Positions 55,901 through 62,710 are shown, counted from the stretch's first letter. The stretch: 64,000 nucleotides of DNA from CAYMRB01 sp964392615 (GCA_964392615.1 CAYMRB010000001.1:35551-99550), one strand, 5' to 3'. A program made the numbers and translations. Notes: a model not told the origin generated them from the sequence alone.

Positions 55901-57265
55901 GACCACGAGCCGCCGGCGGCCCCTCCGGCGCTCGCCGAGGGGCTCAACGTCCTCGCGTGGCCGCGACTCGATGCGCTGCGCGTCGACGCGGCGTTCTCGG
56001 GGCTGACGCAGGCGTGGGCCTTCGACAGCGCGTCGAGTGCCTGGCTCGTCCGCGACTTCGCGGGATCGGGCGCGGCGACAAACCTCGTCGCGCCGGTCGC
56101 GCCCGGATCGGGGCTGTGGGCGTTCGGCGGACCGCAGGCGACCTTCGCGCCCGCGGCAACGGCCGATCAGGACGTGGTGTTCTACCACGCGGACCACCTG
56201 GACTCCGCGACCCTCGTGACGGACCTCGCCGGCAACGTCGTCGCGGAGACCGCGTACTACCCGTTCGGAATGCCGCGCAACGAGGCGACGGCGGTGCCGT
56301 GGTGGCGCGGCGACTACCGGTTCACCGGCAAGGAGCGCGACCGCGAGTCGGGGCTCTGCTACTACGGCGCTCGGTACTACGAGCCCGTGCTCGGCAAGTT
56401 CGTGAGCGCGGATCCGCTCTACGTCGAGGGCTTCGGCGACGGGGGCGATCCGCAGCGGCTCGGGCTGTACACGTACGTCCGGAACAACCCGGTGAATTGG
56501 ATCGACCCGACGGGACTCGAGGAGAAGAGGGGAAAGGTCGTCCGCTCCAAGCCGGAGCTCAAGGCCCCTCAGGTCGGGTCGTCGACAGGCGGCGGTCGGT
56601 TTTCCACTGCCTATCCGATGCTGATAGGGGTCGGCGGCAAGGAGGGGTTCGAGAAGAAGGGGGGCTTCGAGGGGACATCGGAACGCGGTGTCCTGGAGTA
56701 CGAATTCGGAGTCAAGCCGGACTTCACCACGACAGCGGGTGTCAAACTCACGGGGCAACGCGAAACGCTCGGTGAGCTCTCCAGTAAGGAAGGAGAGGTG
56801 TCGTCGAACTTCGTCATCACGAACGACGAATTCACCCTGGGAGCGGAAATCGGTCCCGAGGAGGGCCTCAAGGCCGGCGTCGGAGTGAACTTCGTATCGT
56901 TCAAAGGCCAATACCGGGGCTGTCTCGCAGGCATCTGCGTGACGGGATCGACCGAAGTAGGAGCGAAGGCGGAGCTCGGCTTCCAGGCGGGCAAGAAGAT
57001 CGAGGGCAAGCTGCCGCTGATCAGTCTCGGTGTCGAGTTCAGCCAGGCCGAGCGAGGGCCTCCGCAGGGCTATACCGACATCCGACAGTTCAAGGCGTTC
57101 CTGAAGAAGCAGGGCGTCGACGTCGACACGATCACCCAGACTCCGCAGGTCCCAAAGCCGCAAGTGTCACTGCTGCCCAGCCCCGGCGGGAGCGCTCGCC
57201 CTGTCGCGCCCAGCGCGCCAGGACCGATCCAGCTCAAGTACGACCCGATCGTCGTCGTGGAGTGA
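49922..57265 (+). CDS. TcB-TcC-like RHS protein with unrecognised C-terminal domain (paralogue 2)
   Basis: A 2447-residue exported protein, homologous to paralogue 1 along its length up to the RHS core end. The signal peptide is visible as LLRLAVLLASCALPLSAGEK. The order is the same: complete SpvB-like region (LALRYDGGFGNGPSGFGWKY), FG-GAP propeller with five DxDxDG-type repeats, TcdB-middle region (SSSEYYQDARAAGNPW, REFNGFGFVKR), RHS/YD repeats, an inserted GWS module (G1924; about 1910-2080), core motifs (HADHLDSATLVTD, FVSADPLY, DPTGL at 2195-2199) and a variable tail 2200-2447. It starts 57 bases after paralogue 1 and was probably made by tandem duplication followed by tail exchange. By Tc analogy it is an alternative cargo shell for the same delivery subunit. 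No immunity gene follows. Confidence 0.92.
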   Translation: MRAQRTFNSSPTPPPRCVVPVWRDVLARDGLLRLAVLLASCALPLSAGEKNGVAPNTVSLPSGPSTIEGLGESFEPMLQTGTASHVFRFALPPGAAGHGPTLALRYDGGFGNGPSGFGWKYEPGSVARQVERGIPRYQEPQSDDTYLSTGGTELVELQNGYFLGRTEGSFVRYRRVETATPGVFHWEAHSRDGTLHELGLTAQGRVSLPAAESPDGRERIFRWLLERQTDVHGNTVVYDWSDLGRPDDRRKYLTAIRYGAGSAPWDVYRLVVLHYEERADSFVDCRAGFAVKTAWRLRRVSVGIHGAPAATTAGCAIEDLDGDGQDDVLIRRYEISYESHRHWSLLTQITVLGCDGVDSLPPVAYRYGPTDDELDVERTFVADEEHLIYADNAPPVAADRDDVELIDLNGDGLPDFLHTTASLHRGYLNQGLQLYPEDGGEGGCSTGVRRIEWSDGVDPELGGEIPASLAHRLVEGRVHLADMDADGLADLVVTEGDLVRYYPNRGDLEVEVDGAAGDSTLWDESREMSIDGEAPPPPFVFESEERITSVKTLDLDFDRRIDVVRSSAAGYVVWYNRGGDAYSRPTLTCGAVVDGEVLEFRDRRVKLADLNGDGPVDVARIEATRVVYCPSLGYGEYAPPVELALPDVVLEPDQHERATLEDVNGDGLADLVVERAEQGALWFWLNLGTDAFSRRRIVLDLHDVAPDAAVDWADMNGNGTTDVVYSDSRLCGSLRVRVIDLGLVVDGTSHPRLLTTIDNGLGQHTAVTYRSSSEYYQDARAAGNPWQSSSPKPVRVVSRVESSTGVDLDGVPGVDVRAVDLVYRDGYYDSVRREFNGFGFVKRIAHGDERDGLAPEDVSGPTLVTRTRFHTGAPDGVDNDRDGETDESEEWMGREEEPLKGVTLWSETAGLPDDPLADGEHADDSVVFERTVAPIETWEVRDLSTPSGGPLPELLGDDGYRAVAQDRRVLLAVGTQTDRHTIEQGRGASRHQRSTSDANALGDTLFTLEHGELIGGVPAGERRYTSWEYAHNVAAWVLGRTTRSQTRADDASGVFVSETRSYYDGDPFTGLPLGEIGDRGLLHRSEAFVSAPPDWLPASAPLPAIAEESTRVGDPRTPGASIDTARFEYDEYGNVIGVRGPRNHLRQVTWDPWLRTFPVTETIFTGGPVVELTAEVDYHLAHGVVVESRDFDSDVTAYEYDSFGRLTAVVRPGDTSELPTFTYRYAHANPRPLVGLRPRPEDAPLAASTPLRWEYDRAGDLTFTSDAQQVVSSVRTSQREVSGEASTIDAIAYVDGDGVSLATLSESDAAGRWVVSGAAWHNLRGLTMCSFQPYEQEGDGFVPPVAGTAPHSNAYYDALGRSLRRVTPPDADGLRHESRTVYRPFQVDAWDGEDTRQGGPHEGTYTSTHADGLGRTVRVVERNALETDPDDDATEYETHYVWNLQGALVAVEDAQGNRKHQRYDGLGRRVFLDDLDKGRREYTYDEAGNLTELVDAKGQRTIWTYDGVDRLLTVNTLDQTGDTATDPVDVTYRYDTAAGQVDMGDGTMRTPRNVRGRLVSVEDLSGERHSSWDDRGRLEWAVRVVPDPPTGLPVAYSSRLEYDDLDRIVARIYPDNDRVTYAYDRRSRLKSVRGGPTGEVIIDDITYLPSDQVEAFTYGNGVVVTHDYDSRQRLVETVTAGAGGTAGTELLHCAYRFDGVSNIASIRDLRGVETSDPRHNSQVFEYDDLYRLTRYRLTDAALSSNRGAIEYRYDRIGNLLHKSSPSGTGHIAHTDGGKDVVNLGDYTYAGGRQGRTGRAPGDPPGPHAATATESGRAYAYDDVGNMTSIDGQAATWDYADRLVHLEADGKSTDYVYDDAGQRVVKRVTRFGASVHTIYVDPTFEIRDGEEPTKYVYAGSQRIARVKGTLDPTRPRIQRLRIAAGWSVHALAVELPLETTDTAFGFGSDDAVVAVVRFDGASPTTLARGEPIERGVSYWVYSDVPRVRTLVGPYDHEPPAAPPALAEGLNVLAWPRLDALRVDAAFSGLTQAWAFDSASSAWLVRDFAGSGAATNLVAPVAPGSGLWAFGGPQATFAPAATADQDVVFYHADHLDSATLVTDLAGNVVAETAYYPFGMPRNEATAVPWWRGDYRFTGKERDRESGLCYYGARYYEPVLGKFVSADPLYVEGFGDGGDPQRLGLYTYVRNNPVNWIDPTGLEEKRGKVVRSKPELKAPQVGSSTGGGRFSTAYPMLIGVGGKEGFEKKGGFEGTSERGVLEYEFGVKPDFTTTAGVKLTGQRETLGELSSKEGEVSSNFVITNDEFTLGAEIGPEEGLKAGVGVNFVSFKGQYRGCLAGICVTGSTEVGAKAELGFQAGKKIEGKLPLISLGVEFSQAERGPPQGYTDIRQFKAFLKKQGVDVDTITQTPQVPKPQVSLLPSPGGSARPVAPSAPGPIQLKYDPIVVVE
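51593..51833 (+). repeat. Near-identical 241-base tract shared with the first RHS gene (copy 2)
   Basis: Partner of 43982-44222, offset 7611 bases, with one synonymous difference. It lies in the FG-GAP propeller region of the second RHS gene. Confidence 0.9.
56519..57262 (+). other. Variable tail of RHS protein 2: unrecognised Gly-rich beta domain
   Basis: 248 residues after DPTGL. The sequence alternates Gly/Lys/Glu-rich strands (FTTTAGVKLTGQRETLGELS, GLKAGVGVNFVSFKGQYRG, EVGAKAELGFQAGKKIEGKL), suggesting an antiparallel beta-sheet or barrel. A short pair of cysteines (CLAGIC) and a Pro-rich C-terminus follow. No known toxin motif was found, so a pore-forming, lipid-binding or new enzymatic role are all possible. 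Confidence 0.6.
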
Positions 57266-57386
57266 GCTCGAGTCGTCTCGAGGTGAGTGCGGACGAGCGG
57301 CGTCGACGGCGAACGGTCTCCATCCCGCGAGAAACCTGGTACGATCCCGCGCGCGTGTCTGCTGTTCCGTATTCCACTCCTCGTTC

Positions 57387-57392
57387 GAAAGG
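57387..57392 (+). promoter_or_regulatory. Ribosome-binding site that decides the FKBP start
   Basis: GAAAGG seven bases before the GTG at 57400 supports that start over the earlier in-frame GTG 57355 and ATG 57262. Confidence 0.6.
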
Positions 57393-57399
57393 CGACATC

Positions 57400-57762
57400 G
57401 TGTCCCAAGAAGACTTCGAGAACGCAATCGAGACTCCGTCCGGCCTGAAGTACATCGACACGGTCGAAGGCACCGGAGAGTGCCCCGCGGCTGGCGCGAC
57501 GGCGGTCGTCCACTACACGGGTTGGTTGCTGGATGGAACGAAGTTCGACAGCTCGGTCGACCGTGGCCAGCCGTTCTCGTTCCCTGTCGGCAAGGGCCGC
57601 GTGATTCGCGGTTGGGACGAGGGCGTCGCCACGATGAAGGTCGGCGGCAAGCGCAAGCTGATCATCCCGCCGGACCTCGGCTATGGCCAGGCCGGCGCCG
57701 GTGGTGTCATACCCGGCGGCGCGACGCTCGTGTTCGACGTCGAGCTCCTGGAGACACGCTGA
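57400..57762 (+). CDS. FKBP-type peptidyl-prolyl cis-trans isomerase
   Basis: A 120-residue single-domain FKBP that catalyses cis-trans isomerisation of Xaa-Pro bonds and assists folding. Nearly all family signatures are visible: GAVVHYTGWLLDGTKFDSS-type strand (here TAVVHYTGWLLDGTKFDSSV), PFSFPVGKGRVIRGWDEG, KLIIPPDLGYG and IPGGATLVFDVELL. The chosen start is GTG 57400, giving MSQEDFENAIETPSGLKYID and a length normal for the family; there is no signal peptide with this start, so it is probably cytoplasmic. The gene follows the second RHS gene by 134 bases, and its stop faces the stop of the Wzz-like gene nine bases away. It could help fold the large secreted proteins upstream, but that is only a context guess. 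Confidence 0.95.
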   Translation: MSQEDFENAIETPSGLKYIDTVEGTGECPAAGATAVVHYTGWLLDGTKFDSSVDRGQPFSFPVGKGRVIRGWDEGVATMKVGGKRKLIIPPDLGYGQAGAGGVIPGGATLVFDVELLETR

Positions 57763-57771
57763 GAATCGCTG

Positions 57772-59073
57772 TCACCTCTTTCGCCGTCGCGCTCGGTCAG
57801 CCCGAGACTGGACTGACCGGGCGCGGCGACGCGGCCGCACCGGAACGACGCGGAGCTCGCGCCACAGGGTCAGCAGCGCGCCGATCCCGAACCCCGCCAG
57901 CGCGGCAATGGCGATGTTTCCGATGGGGTCGTGGTCGACCGGCTCGGACGACACGGTCGGAGGGTCGCTGACCTGGATCTCGACGACTTTCCTACACTCC
58001 ATGAGGTTCGACGCATCTTGCGCCAGCCTCTCGAAGTTCTCGCGGCGCGCGTGCGCGTCGTCGCGGCGGGCTCTCAACCGCGCCAGGACCTCGAGGACCT
58101 CGTCGAGCTCCCGTTGCTGCCGCATGCGCTCTTCCGCCCTGTGCGAGACCGTTGCGAGCAACGCCTCGAGCTCCGCCTTGTGGCTTGCGACGGCCGACTC
58201 CGCCTCGGCGTCGACCGCGAGCGACGCGACGAGATCGATCCGCTGGCGAATGTGGCCCATGTCTTGCCGCAGCGTGCGGATCTCGGCCTCGAGCCACTCC
58301 AGATCCTGCTCGACGACGCCCGGATGGCGGTGGCGAAACGCTTCGAGGTCGGCTTCTGCGGCCTTTGCCGCCTGATGGTAGTGATGCTGGCGAGAGCTCA
58401 GAAAACCGCCCCAGTGGGAGAGGGAGAGGTCTGCCACGTACCGGATGTATGACTCGATCCACGCAAGGAGCTCTTGCTCGATGCGTTGGCATTCGGGGCC
58501 GCGTACGACGAGGTCGATCGTGTTCCGCTCGATCGCATACGCGACGGTCGACCGCGCGCGAAAATCGGCTGCGGCCCGATCGAGAGCGACGTAGCGACGG
58601 TCGATGTCGATTGGCGGAGGGGAAACGACGGACCGCACCCGATTCAGGACGCCGTCCATGAACTGCTTGATGCCGCCTGGTGGGTGCGAACTCTCCTCGC
58701 CGGGCGACGAGGGCAAGGGAATCCCTTCCTGTTCGAGCAGCCCGTACATGCGGCGGTAGACCGTCTCCGTCGTCAGCAGGCGCACCTGTTGCTGCAGGTA
58801 GCGCTCGTGCTCGTCCTCGTTGCGCTCGACCCCGCCGGAACGCCCGTCCGCCGCGAGCAGTCGCGCGGCGATCGGGTCGTTTTCCACGAGGAGCAGCTGC
58901 GCGTGGCCCTCCCAGACCGTCGGCCGCACGACCTCCACGCTCCATGCGATGACAGTGCACACGATGACCGGAAGCGCGATCCACACCCAATGCGCTGCGA
59001 CCGTCCAGACGATCTCCGCGGGCTGAAGCACCCTTCTCCTGCGAGTCCGCCGCCGCTTAGCTGCTCGCTTCAT
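57772..59073 (-). CDS. Wzz/GumC-like polysaccharide co-polymerase (chain-length determinant)
   Basis: A 433-residue inner-membrane protein with an Arg/Lys-rich N-terminus, a first membrane helix (WIALPVIVCTVIAWSVEVV, about residues 31-50), a periplasmic domain starting with the Wzz-type strand EGHAQLLLVENDPIA, a long coiled coil (about residues 215-345), and a second membrane helix (IGNIAIAALAGFGIGALLTL) followed by a basic tail. Such proteins set chain length or assist export of extracellular or O-antigen polysaccharide. It lacks the C-terminal tyrosine kinase domain found in BY-kinase fusions. It is preceded six bases upstream by a small membrane protein gene. No glycosyltransferase or Wzx/Wzy gene is visible in the window. 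Confidence 0.8.
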   Translation of the reverse strand: MKRAAKRRRTRRRRVLQPAEIVWTVAAHWVWIALPVIVCTVIAWSVEVVRPTVWEGHAQLLLVENDPIAARLLAADGRSGGVERNEDEHERYLQQQVRLLTTETVYRRMYGLLEQEGIPLPSSPGEESSHPPGGIKQFMDGVLNRVRSVVSPPPIDIDRRYVALDRAAADFRARSTVAYAIERNTIDLVVRGPECQRIEQELLAWIESYIRYVADLSLSHWGGFLSSRQHHYHQAAKAAEADLEAFRHRHPGVVEQDLEWLEAEIRTLRQDMGHIRQRIDLVASLAVDAEAESAVASHKAELEALLATVSHRAEERMRQQRELDEVLEVLARLRARRDDAHARRENFERLAQDASNLMECRKVVEIQVSDPPTVSSEPVDHDPIGNIAIAALAGFGIGALLTLWRELRVVPVRPRRRARSVQSRADRARRRKR

Positions 59074-59079
59074 GCCGAG

Positions 59080-59598
59080 CTACTCCCCCGCGGCGCCGAT
59101 GAACGCGGCGATCGCGAGGTAGAGCGCGATCGCGAGCACGCAGCCGAGAACGACGAAGATCGCGATCGCCCTGGCGGGGCTGCGGGCAACGCCGCGGCCG
59201 AACGCGCGGCGCGCGTACTCGTCGATGAGCTCTAGCTGGCGGTCGACCACCGCGGAGTACAGCCGAGCCACGACCGCGACGAAGGCAGGCGGCGTGCTGG
59301 CGAATAGATCCGACTGCGCCATCATCGCGAGCCGTCGATTGCGGTCGGATTGGATCGCTCGGTACGCGCGGGCCAGCTGCAGCTCGGACCGGCTCCCGGC
59401 GACCACATCGCGCGCCCGGGTCGAGGCCACGGCGATCAGACGCCTCTCGAGTTCGCGAACGTCCTGTCGTTCGTCGTCTCCGAACGAGCTCAGCCAATCA
59501 TCGTCGACGCGCGGCCAGCCGAAGACCTCGTCCGGAGCGTCGAACTCGTCGGGAACATCGAGAAAGCTGCCGATCTCTACCACTCGCGGTGTGCACAT
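59080..59598 (-). CDS. Small C-tail-anchored membrane protein, unknown function
   Basis: 172 residues from ATG 59598, supported by an AAAGGGGG ribosome-binding site about seven bases upstream. Residues 1-45 are acidic and Trp/Phe-containing (SFLDVPDEFDAPDEVFGWPR), residues about 50-140 are predicted helical, and one membrane helix lies near the C-terminus (ARAIAIFVVLGCVLAIALYL). I recognise no family. Its gene ends six bases before the Wzz-like gene starts, so a role in the same polysaccharide or envelope function is likely. Longer frames through the N-gap are not credible. Confidence 0.75.
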   Translation of the reverse strand: MCTPRVVEIGSFLDVPDEFDAPDEVFGWPRVDDDWLSSFGDDERQDVRELERRLIAVASTRARDVVAGSRSELQLARAYRAIQSDRNRRLAMMAQSDLFASTPPAFVAVVARLYSAVVDRQLELIDEYARRAFGRGVARSPARAIAIFVVLGCVLAIALYLAIAAFIGAAGE

Positions 59599-59689
59599 GG
59601 TCGTGCCCCCTTTCTCCGCTACCACGGTCGCATACCGCGACGCGCGACTCAAGAGGACTTCTCGCGATGGCCACGGCGAGCGAAGAGAC

Positions 59690-59806
59690 GGGCCCCCCGG
59701 GGGGGCCGCGGGCGGGCGCGGCGNNNNNNNNNNCGCCTTGCGGGGCGGGCGGCCCGGCGCTCCCCTGCGGGGGGCGCGGGCCCCCCCCGCCCCCCGGGCC
59801 CGTGAG
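59690..59806. other. Scaffold gap (10 N at 59724-59733) with low-complexity G/C flanks
   Basis: Ten N bases are embedded in homopolymeric G and C runs (long stretches of only G and C on both sides). This is typical of an assembly join or a failed consensus. No biological feature should be read across it, and the physical linkage of the two sides is uncertain. Confidence 0.9.
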
Positions 59807-59815
59807 ATAGGCCGA

Positions 59816-60410
59816 CTACGAATCGATCGACGTGACGACGCCGGCGCCGACCGTGCGACCGCCCTCGCGAACGGCGAACCGCATGCCGACCTCGACACCG
59901 ACGGCCTTGCGCAGCTCGAACTCCACCGTCGCGACGCACGCCGCGCAGGAGCAGACCGACGTTCATGCCGGCGCTCGCCTGCGGCACATCGCGGTGGAAC
60001 GCTTGCGTCCCGGTGACGACGACGCGACGCGGCTCGCTCGAGCTCGCAGCCGTGAGGCCGAGGATCTCCGTCTCGTCGCCGACCCGAATCGCCCCACGAC
60101 CGACGCGACCGGTGACGACCGTACCGCGACCGGGAATCGTGTGGACGTTCTCGATCGGCATCAGAAACGGACTCTCGAAGTCGCGCTCCGGCTCCGGGAT
60201 GTGCTCGTCCATCGCGGCGATGAGCTCGTCGATGCAGCGCGTCGCGACAGCGTCGAGACGACCGTCCTCGGCGGCCTGCAGCGCCTCGAGCGCGGATCCC
60301 CGCACCATCGGCGGGGACGCGAAGCCGTGCGACTCGAGCATCTCGGTGGCCTCGAGCTCGACGAGCTCACGCTCCTCCGGAGCGCTGTCGATGCGGTCGA
60401 ACGGCACCGC
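59816..60410 (-). pseudogene. tuf: Broken EF-Tu (tuf) gene remnant
   Basis: The minus strand encodes EF-Tu from the end of the GTPase domain (ERELVELEATEML), through EPERDFESPFLMPIENVHTI, GRGTVVTGRVGRGAIRVGDE and ASAGMNVGLLLRGVRRD. It then jumps, with loss of frame, to the very C-terminus (VEFELRKAVGVEVGMRFAVR, EGGRTVGAGVVTSIDS, stop at 59816). The GTP-binding motifs (GHVDHGK, DCPGH, NKxD) and about 75-80 residues of the middle of domain 3 are missing. It cannot be a functional elongation factor. It is either a decayed duplicate or the product of assembling a multi-copy tuf next to the scaffold gap. Confidence 0.85.
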
Positions 60411-60456
60411 TCTGCCGCCGATCCTGGCCGCGCGGCGAGCGCTGCAACCCCGCGAA

Positions 60457-61506
60457 TCAAATCACCGTTCTGCGAACGGCCTTCCAGTCGCCGAAGTCGA
60501 TGCCGGACGACCACGTGCCGTGCATCCGATTCTTGTTGTCGAGCTGTGCCTCGATCTCGACGGTGGTCTCGCGACCGTTGTCCTCGAGGTACTCGAACGA
60601 GTAGCGGATCTTGTCGCCGTCGATGCGCCCGTTGCGGATCTTCATGGCCTTCGCTCCGCGTGCGCCGATCGTGCCGGTGACGCGGCCGGCCGCGGTCACC
60701 TTGAACTCGGCGACGAACCGACCGATGCTGCCGTCGGGCATCTCGACGTCGACAGCCCACTGGCCCGCCGCCGCGCCCATCGGCGTCTTCTTCGTCGCGA
60801 CGCGCTTCGCCTTCCACTCGCCGACGACGTCGTCGCGGTCCTTCACGCTCCACTTGCCGACGAGCCCGTCGGCGCCGTCAAACTTCGCTGCGATCGCGAA
60901 CGTCACCGCCTGACCGTCGAACTCGAGCGTGATCTCGAAGCCGACCTTGCTGCCGTCGCATCGCACCGACCGCAGATCGGCCGTTCCCTGCTCGCTGCTG
61001 CCCTTGCCCCCGAGCTTGCCGTTCTTGCCTTGCGTGATCTCGATCGTCGACGGGTACTCCTCGAAGCCGTCGGGGCTGCGCGCGACGACCTTCCACTTGC
61101 CGACGAACGACGGCGTCTTCACGCGCTGCGCCTTGCACTCGCCGCCGATCCTCGCGTCGGCCTTGACCTGCCATCTGCCGACGAGCGTGTCGGCTCCTTT
61201 CGCTTCGAGCCGGACCGCGAACACGATATCCTCCCCGTCGTGCGGGATCGTGACCTCGAAGTCGACGGACGAGCCTTGCGTGCGGACGTTCGACAGCGAG
61301 TGACGGCCGATGCCGCCGCGGATCTCGCCGGCGAGACCGCCGGCGGCAGTCGGCTTCAGGATGAGGTCGTACTCGTGCTTCTCGTCGTCGTCCGAACTCT
61401 CGGCGACGAGCTTCCAACGGCCGGCGAACGAATCAGCGAGTGCGTCGACCGGCGCGGCGAGCGCGATGACGAGCAGGCAGCAGGACCAGGGAAGGACCTT
61501 GAGCAT
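60457..61506 (-). CDS. Secreted protein of three tandem lipocalin-like repeats
   Basis: 349 residues from ATG 61506, chosen because GAGGAG lies about six bases upstream and the protein then begins with a signal peptide (LPWSCCLLVIALAAPVDALA). Three homologous units of about 105 residues follow, each opening FxGxWKVxxxSPDG-like (FAGRWKLVAESSDDDEKHEY, FVGKWKVVARSPDGFEEYPS, AAGQWAVDVEMPDGSIGRF) and closing with a LVGRWQV or LVGKWSV strand and a GEWKAKRV strand. The pattern suggests small beta-barrels that bind a ligand, as in lipocalin-like planctomycete proteins. No enzyme motif. The function is unknown. Confidence 0.8.
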   Translation of the reverse strand: MLKVLPWSCCLLVIALAAPVDALADSFAGRWKLVAESSDDDEKHEYDLILKPTAAGGLAGEIRGGIGRHSLSNVRTQGSSVDFEVTIPHDGEDIVFAVRLEAKGADTLVGRWQVKADARIGGECKAQRVKTPSFVGKWKVVARSPDGFEEYPSTIEITQGKNGKLGGKGSSEQGTADLRSVRCDGSKVGFEITLEFDGQAVTFAIAAKFDGADGLVGKWSVKDRDDVVGEWKAKRVATKKTPMGAAAGQWAVDVEMPDGSIGRFVAEFKVTAAGRVTGTIGARGAKAMKIRNGRIDGDKIRYSFEYLEDNGRETTVEIEAQLDNKNRMHGTWSSGIDFGDWKAVRRTVI

Positions 61507-61612
61507 CGTATTCTCCTCGTTGGTAGATGACTTCAGCGGCTGTGGTGCATTTCCGAGTTCTGGCAACGAAGAGCCTGGGCGAAACGGCCGCCATCGCGCC
61601 GGATTGCCTTCT

Positions 61613-62683
61613 TCAACGGGCTGCTAGCACGGCGAACATCACGTGCCAGCCGACGCCGCTCGACAGCGTTCCCGGCGTCGCCTCGGACTGATCGGCGGGG
61701 CCGATCTCGCCGGCACAGTAGCAGCCGAACAGCGGCAGCTCTTCGCCGAACGCGGCCTTCATCGCGGCGAGCTCGTCCTCGATGTTGTCGAGCTTGCCCT
61801 TGCGGCCGCCACAGTCGAACGCGATCGCAGCGAACGGCTTCGCGTCGCCGAGCTTGCTCAACGCTTCCGTGGCGCCGTCTTTCGCCGTCGCGATCACCGC
61901 GTCATTGTCCTGGGCCTTGCGACCGGCGAGCGCAACCTCGAAGTCGCCGCTCAGCAGAAGCGCCACGGCGCCGTCGCGGAGCAGCTCTCCGCGGTAGTAG
62001 ACCGCCGTCTGCCCCTCGCTCTTGTTGACCGAACCGCCGGTGATCGGGAAGTCCTTGCCGACGACCTCCTGCACCCCCGCGACGACGAAGGCGTTCTTCG
62101 GCGAGTGCGCGTCCGGGATGACGATCAGAAGCCGATCGCTCTCCGAGCGCTTCAGCCCACGCGCCAGCTCCGATCCCGACTTGCGCAGGCGGCTCTCAAT
62201 CTCGTCCGCCGCTTCTTCCATCGACAGCTTGCCGACTCCCATTTCGCGCACGACAGCGGTTTCGATCCCGATGCCGTCGCCGCCGATGCCGAGCAGGCTG
62301 ATACCGTCGAGATCGACGCAACCGGATTGCGCGAACGAACCGTACGTCGATCCGCCGTACACGACAGCTGCGGGCACGACCGAGCACACGCCCTCGAGAG
62401 TCTGGCGCTTCGCGGCCTCGTCCTCGAAGCACTCCGCGATGATGACCGCCTGGATCTTCGCGCCGCCCATGCTGTCGACGAGCGCCGTGGCGGCCGCCTT
62501 ACCCGCCGCGAGCGGATCGTCACCCTGCGCGGACGCGACGCGGATCGTGATGTCCGCCGGCGTCGCCACCTCGACGTCCGCGCCGGACGGCGTCGTACCG
62601 CATCCGACGAAACTCAGCACGCACGCTATCACTGCCGACAGCCCGATGACTCGCAACGCCTCGAATCCGTTCTGCGTAGACAT
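61613..62683 (-). CDS. FIST-domain lipoprotein
   Basis: 356 residues from ATG 62683 (an upstream in-frame ATG at 62710 adds nine residues and is less likely). The N-terminus ends in a lipobox-like CVLSFVGC, so the mature protein is probably a lipoprotein. The remainder fits FIST_N plus FIST_C sensory domains: GGSTYGSF-type strand, GISLLGIGGDGIGIETAVV, VAGVQEVVGKDFPITGGSVN, and the FIST_C close LFGCYCAGEIGPADQSEATP. FIST domains are thought to bind small ligands such as amino acids, usually coupled to signalling domains; here the domain stands alone and exported, suggesting a binding-protein role. It is 27 bases downstream of the CBM9-like lipoprotein gene, probably in one operon. Confidence 0.88.
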   Translation of the reverse strand: MSTQNGFEALRVIGLSAVIACVLSFVGCGTTPSGADVEVATPADITIRVASAQGDDPLAAGKAAATALVDSMGGAKIQAVIIAECFEDEAAKRQTLEGVCSVVPAAVVYGGSTYGSFAQSGCVDLDGISLLGIGGDGIGIETAVVREMGVGKLSMEEAADEIESRLRKSGSELARGLKRSESDRLLIVIPDAHSPKNAFVVAGVQEVVGKDFPITGGSVNKSEGQTAVYYRGELLRDGAVALLLSGDFEVALAGRKAQDNDAVIATAKDGATEALSKLGDAKPFAAIAFDCGGRKGKLDNIEDELAAMKAAFGEELPLFGCYCAGEIGPADQSEATPGTLSSGVGWHVMFAVLAAR

Positions 62684-62710
62684 GTCTTCCCGCGTCCCTT
62701 CTCGGTTCAC

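Noticed and set aside
45689..57163. Minus-strand open frames of 907 and 1178 codons opposite the RHS genes
   Set aside because: Both mirror the RHS repeats in codon-biased DNA and have no coding character.
59816..60410. tRNA genes near the EF-Tu remnant, as often found at tuf loci
   Set aside because: No cloverleaf or T-arm consensus recognised in 59599-60456.
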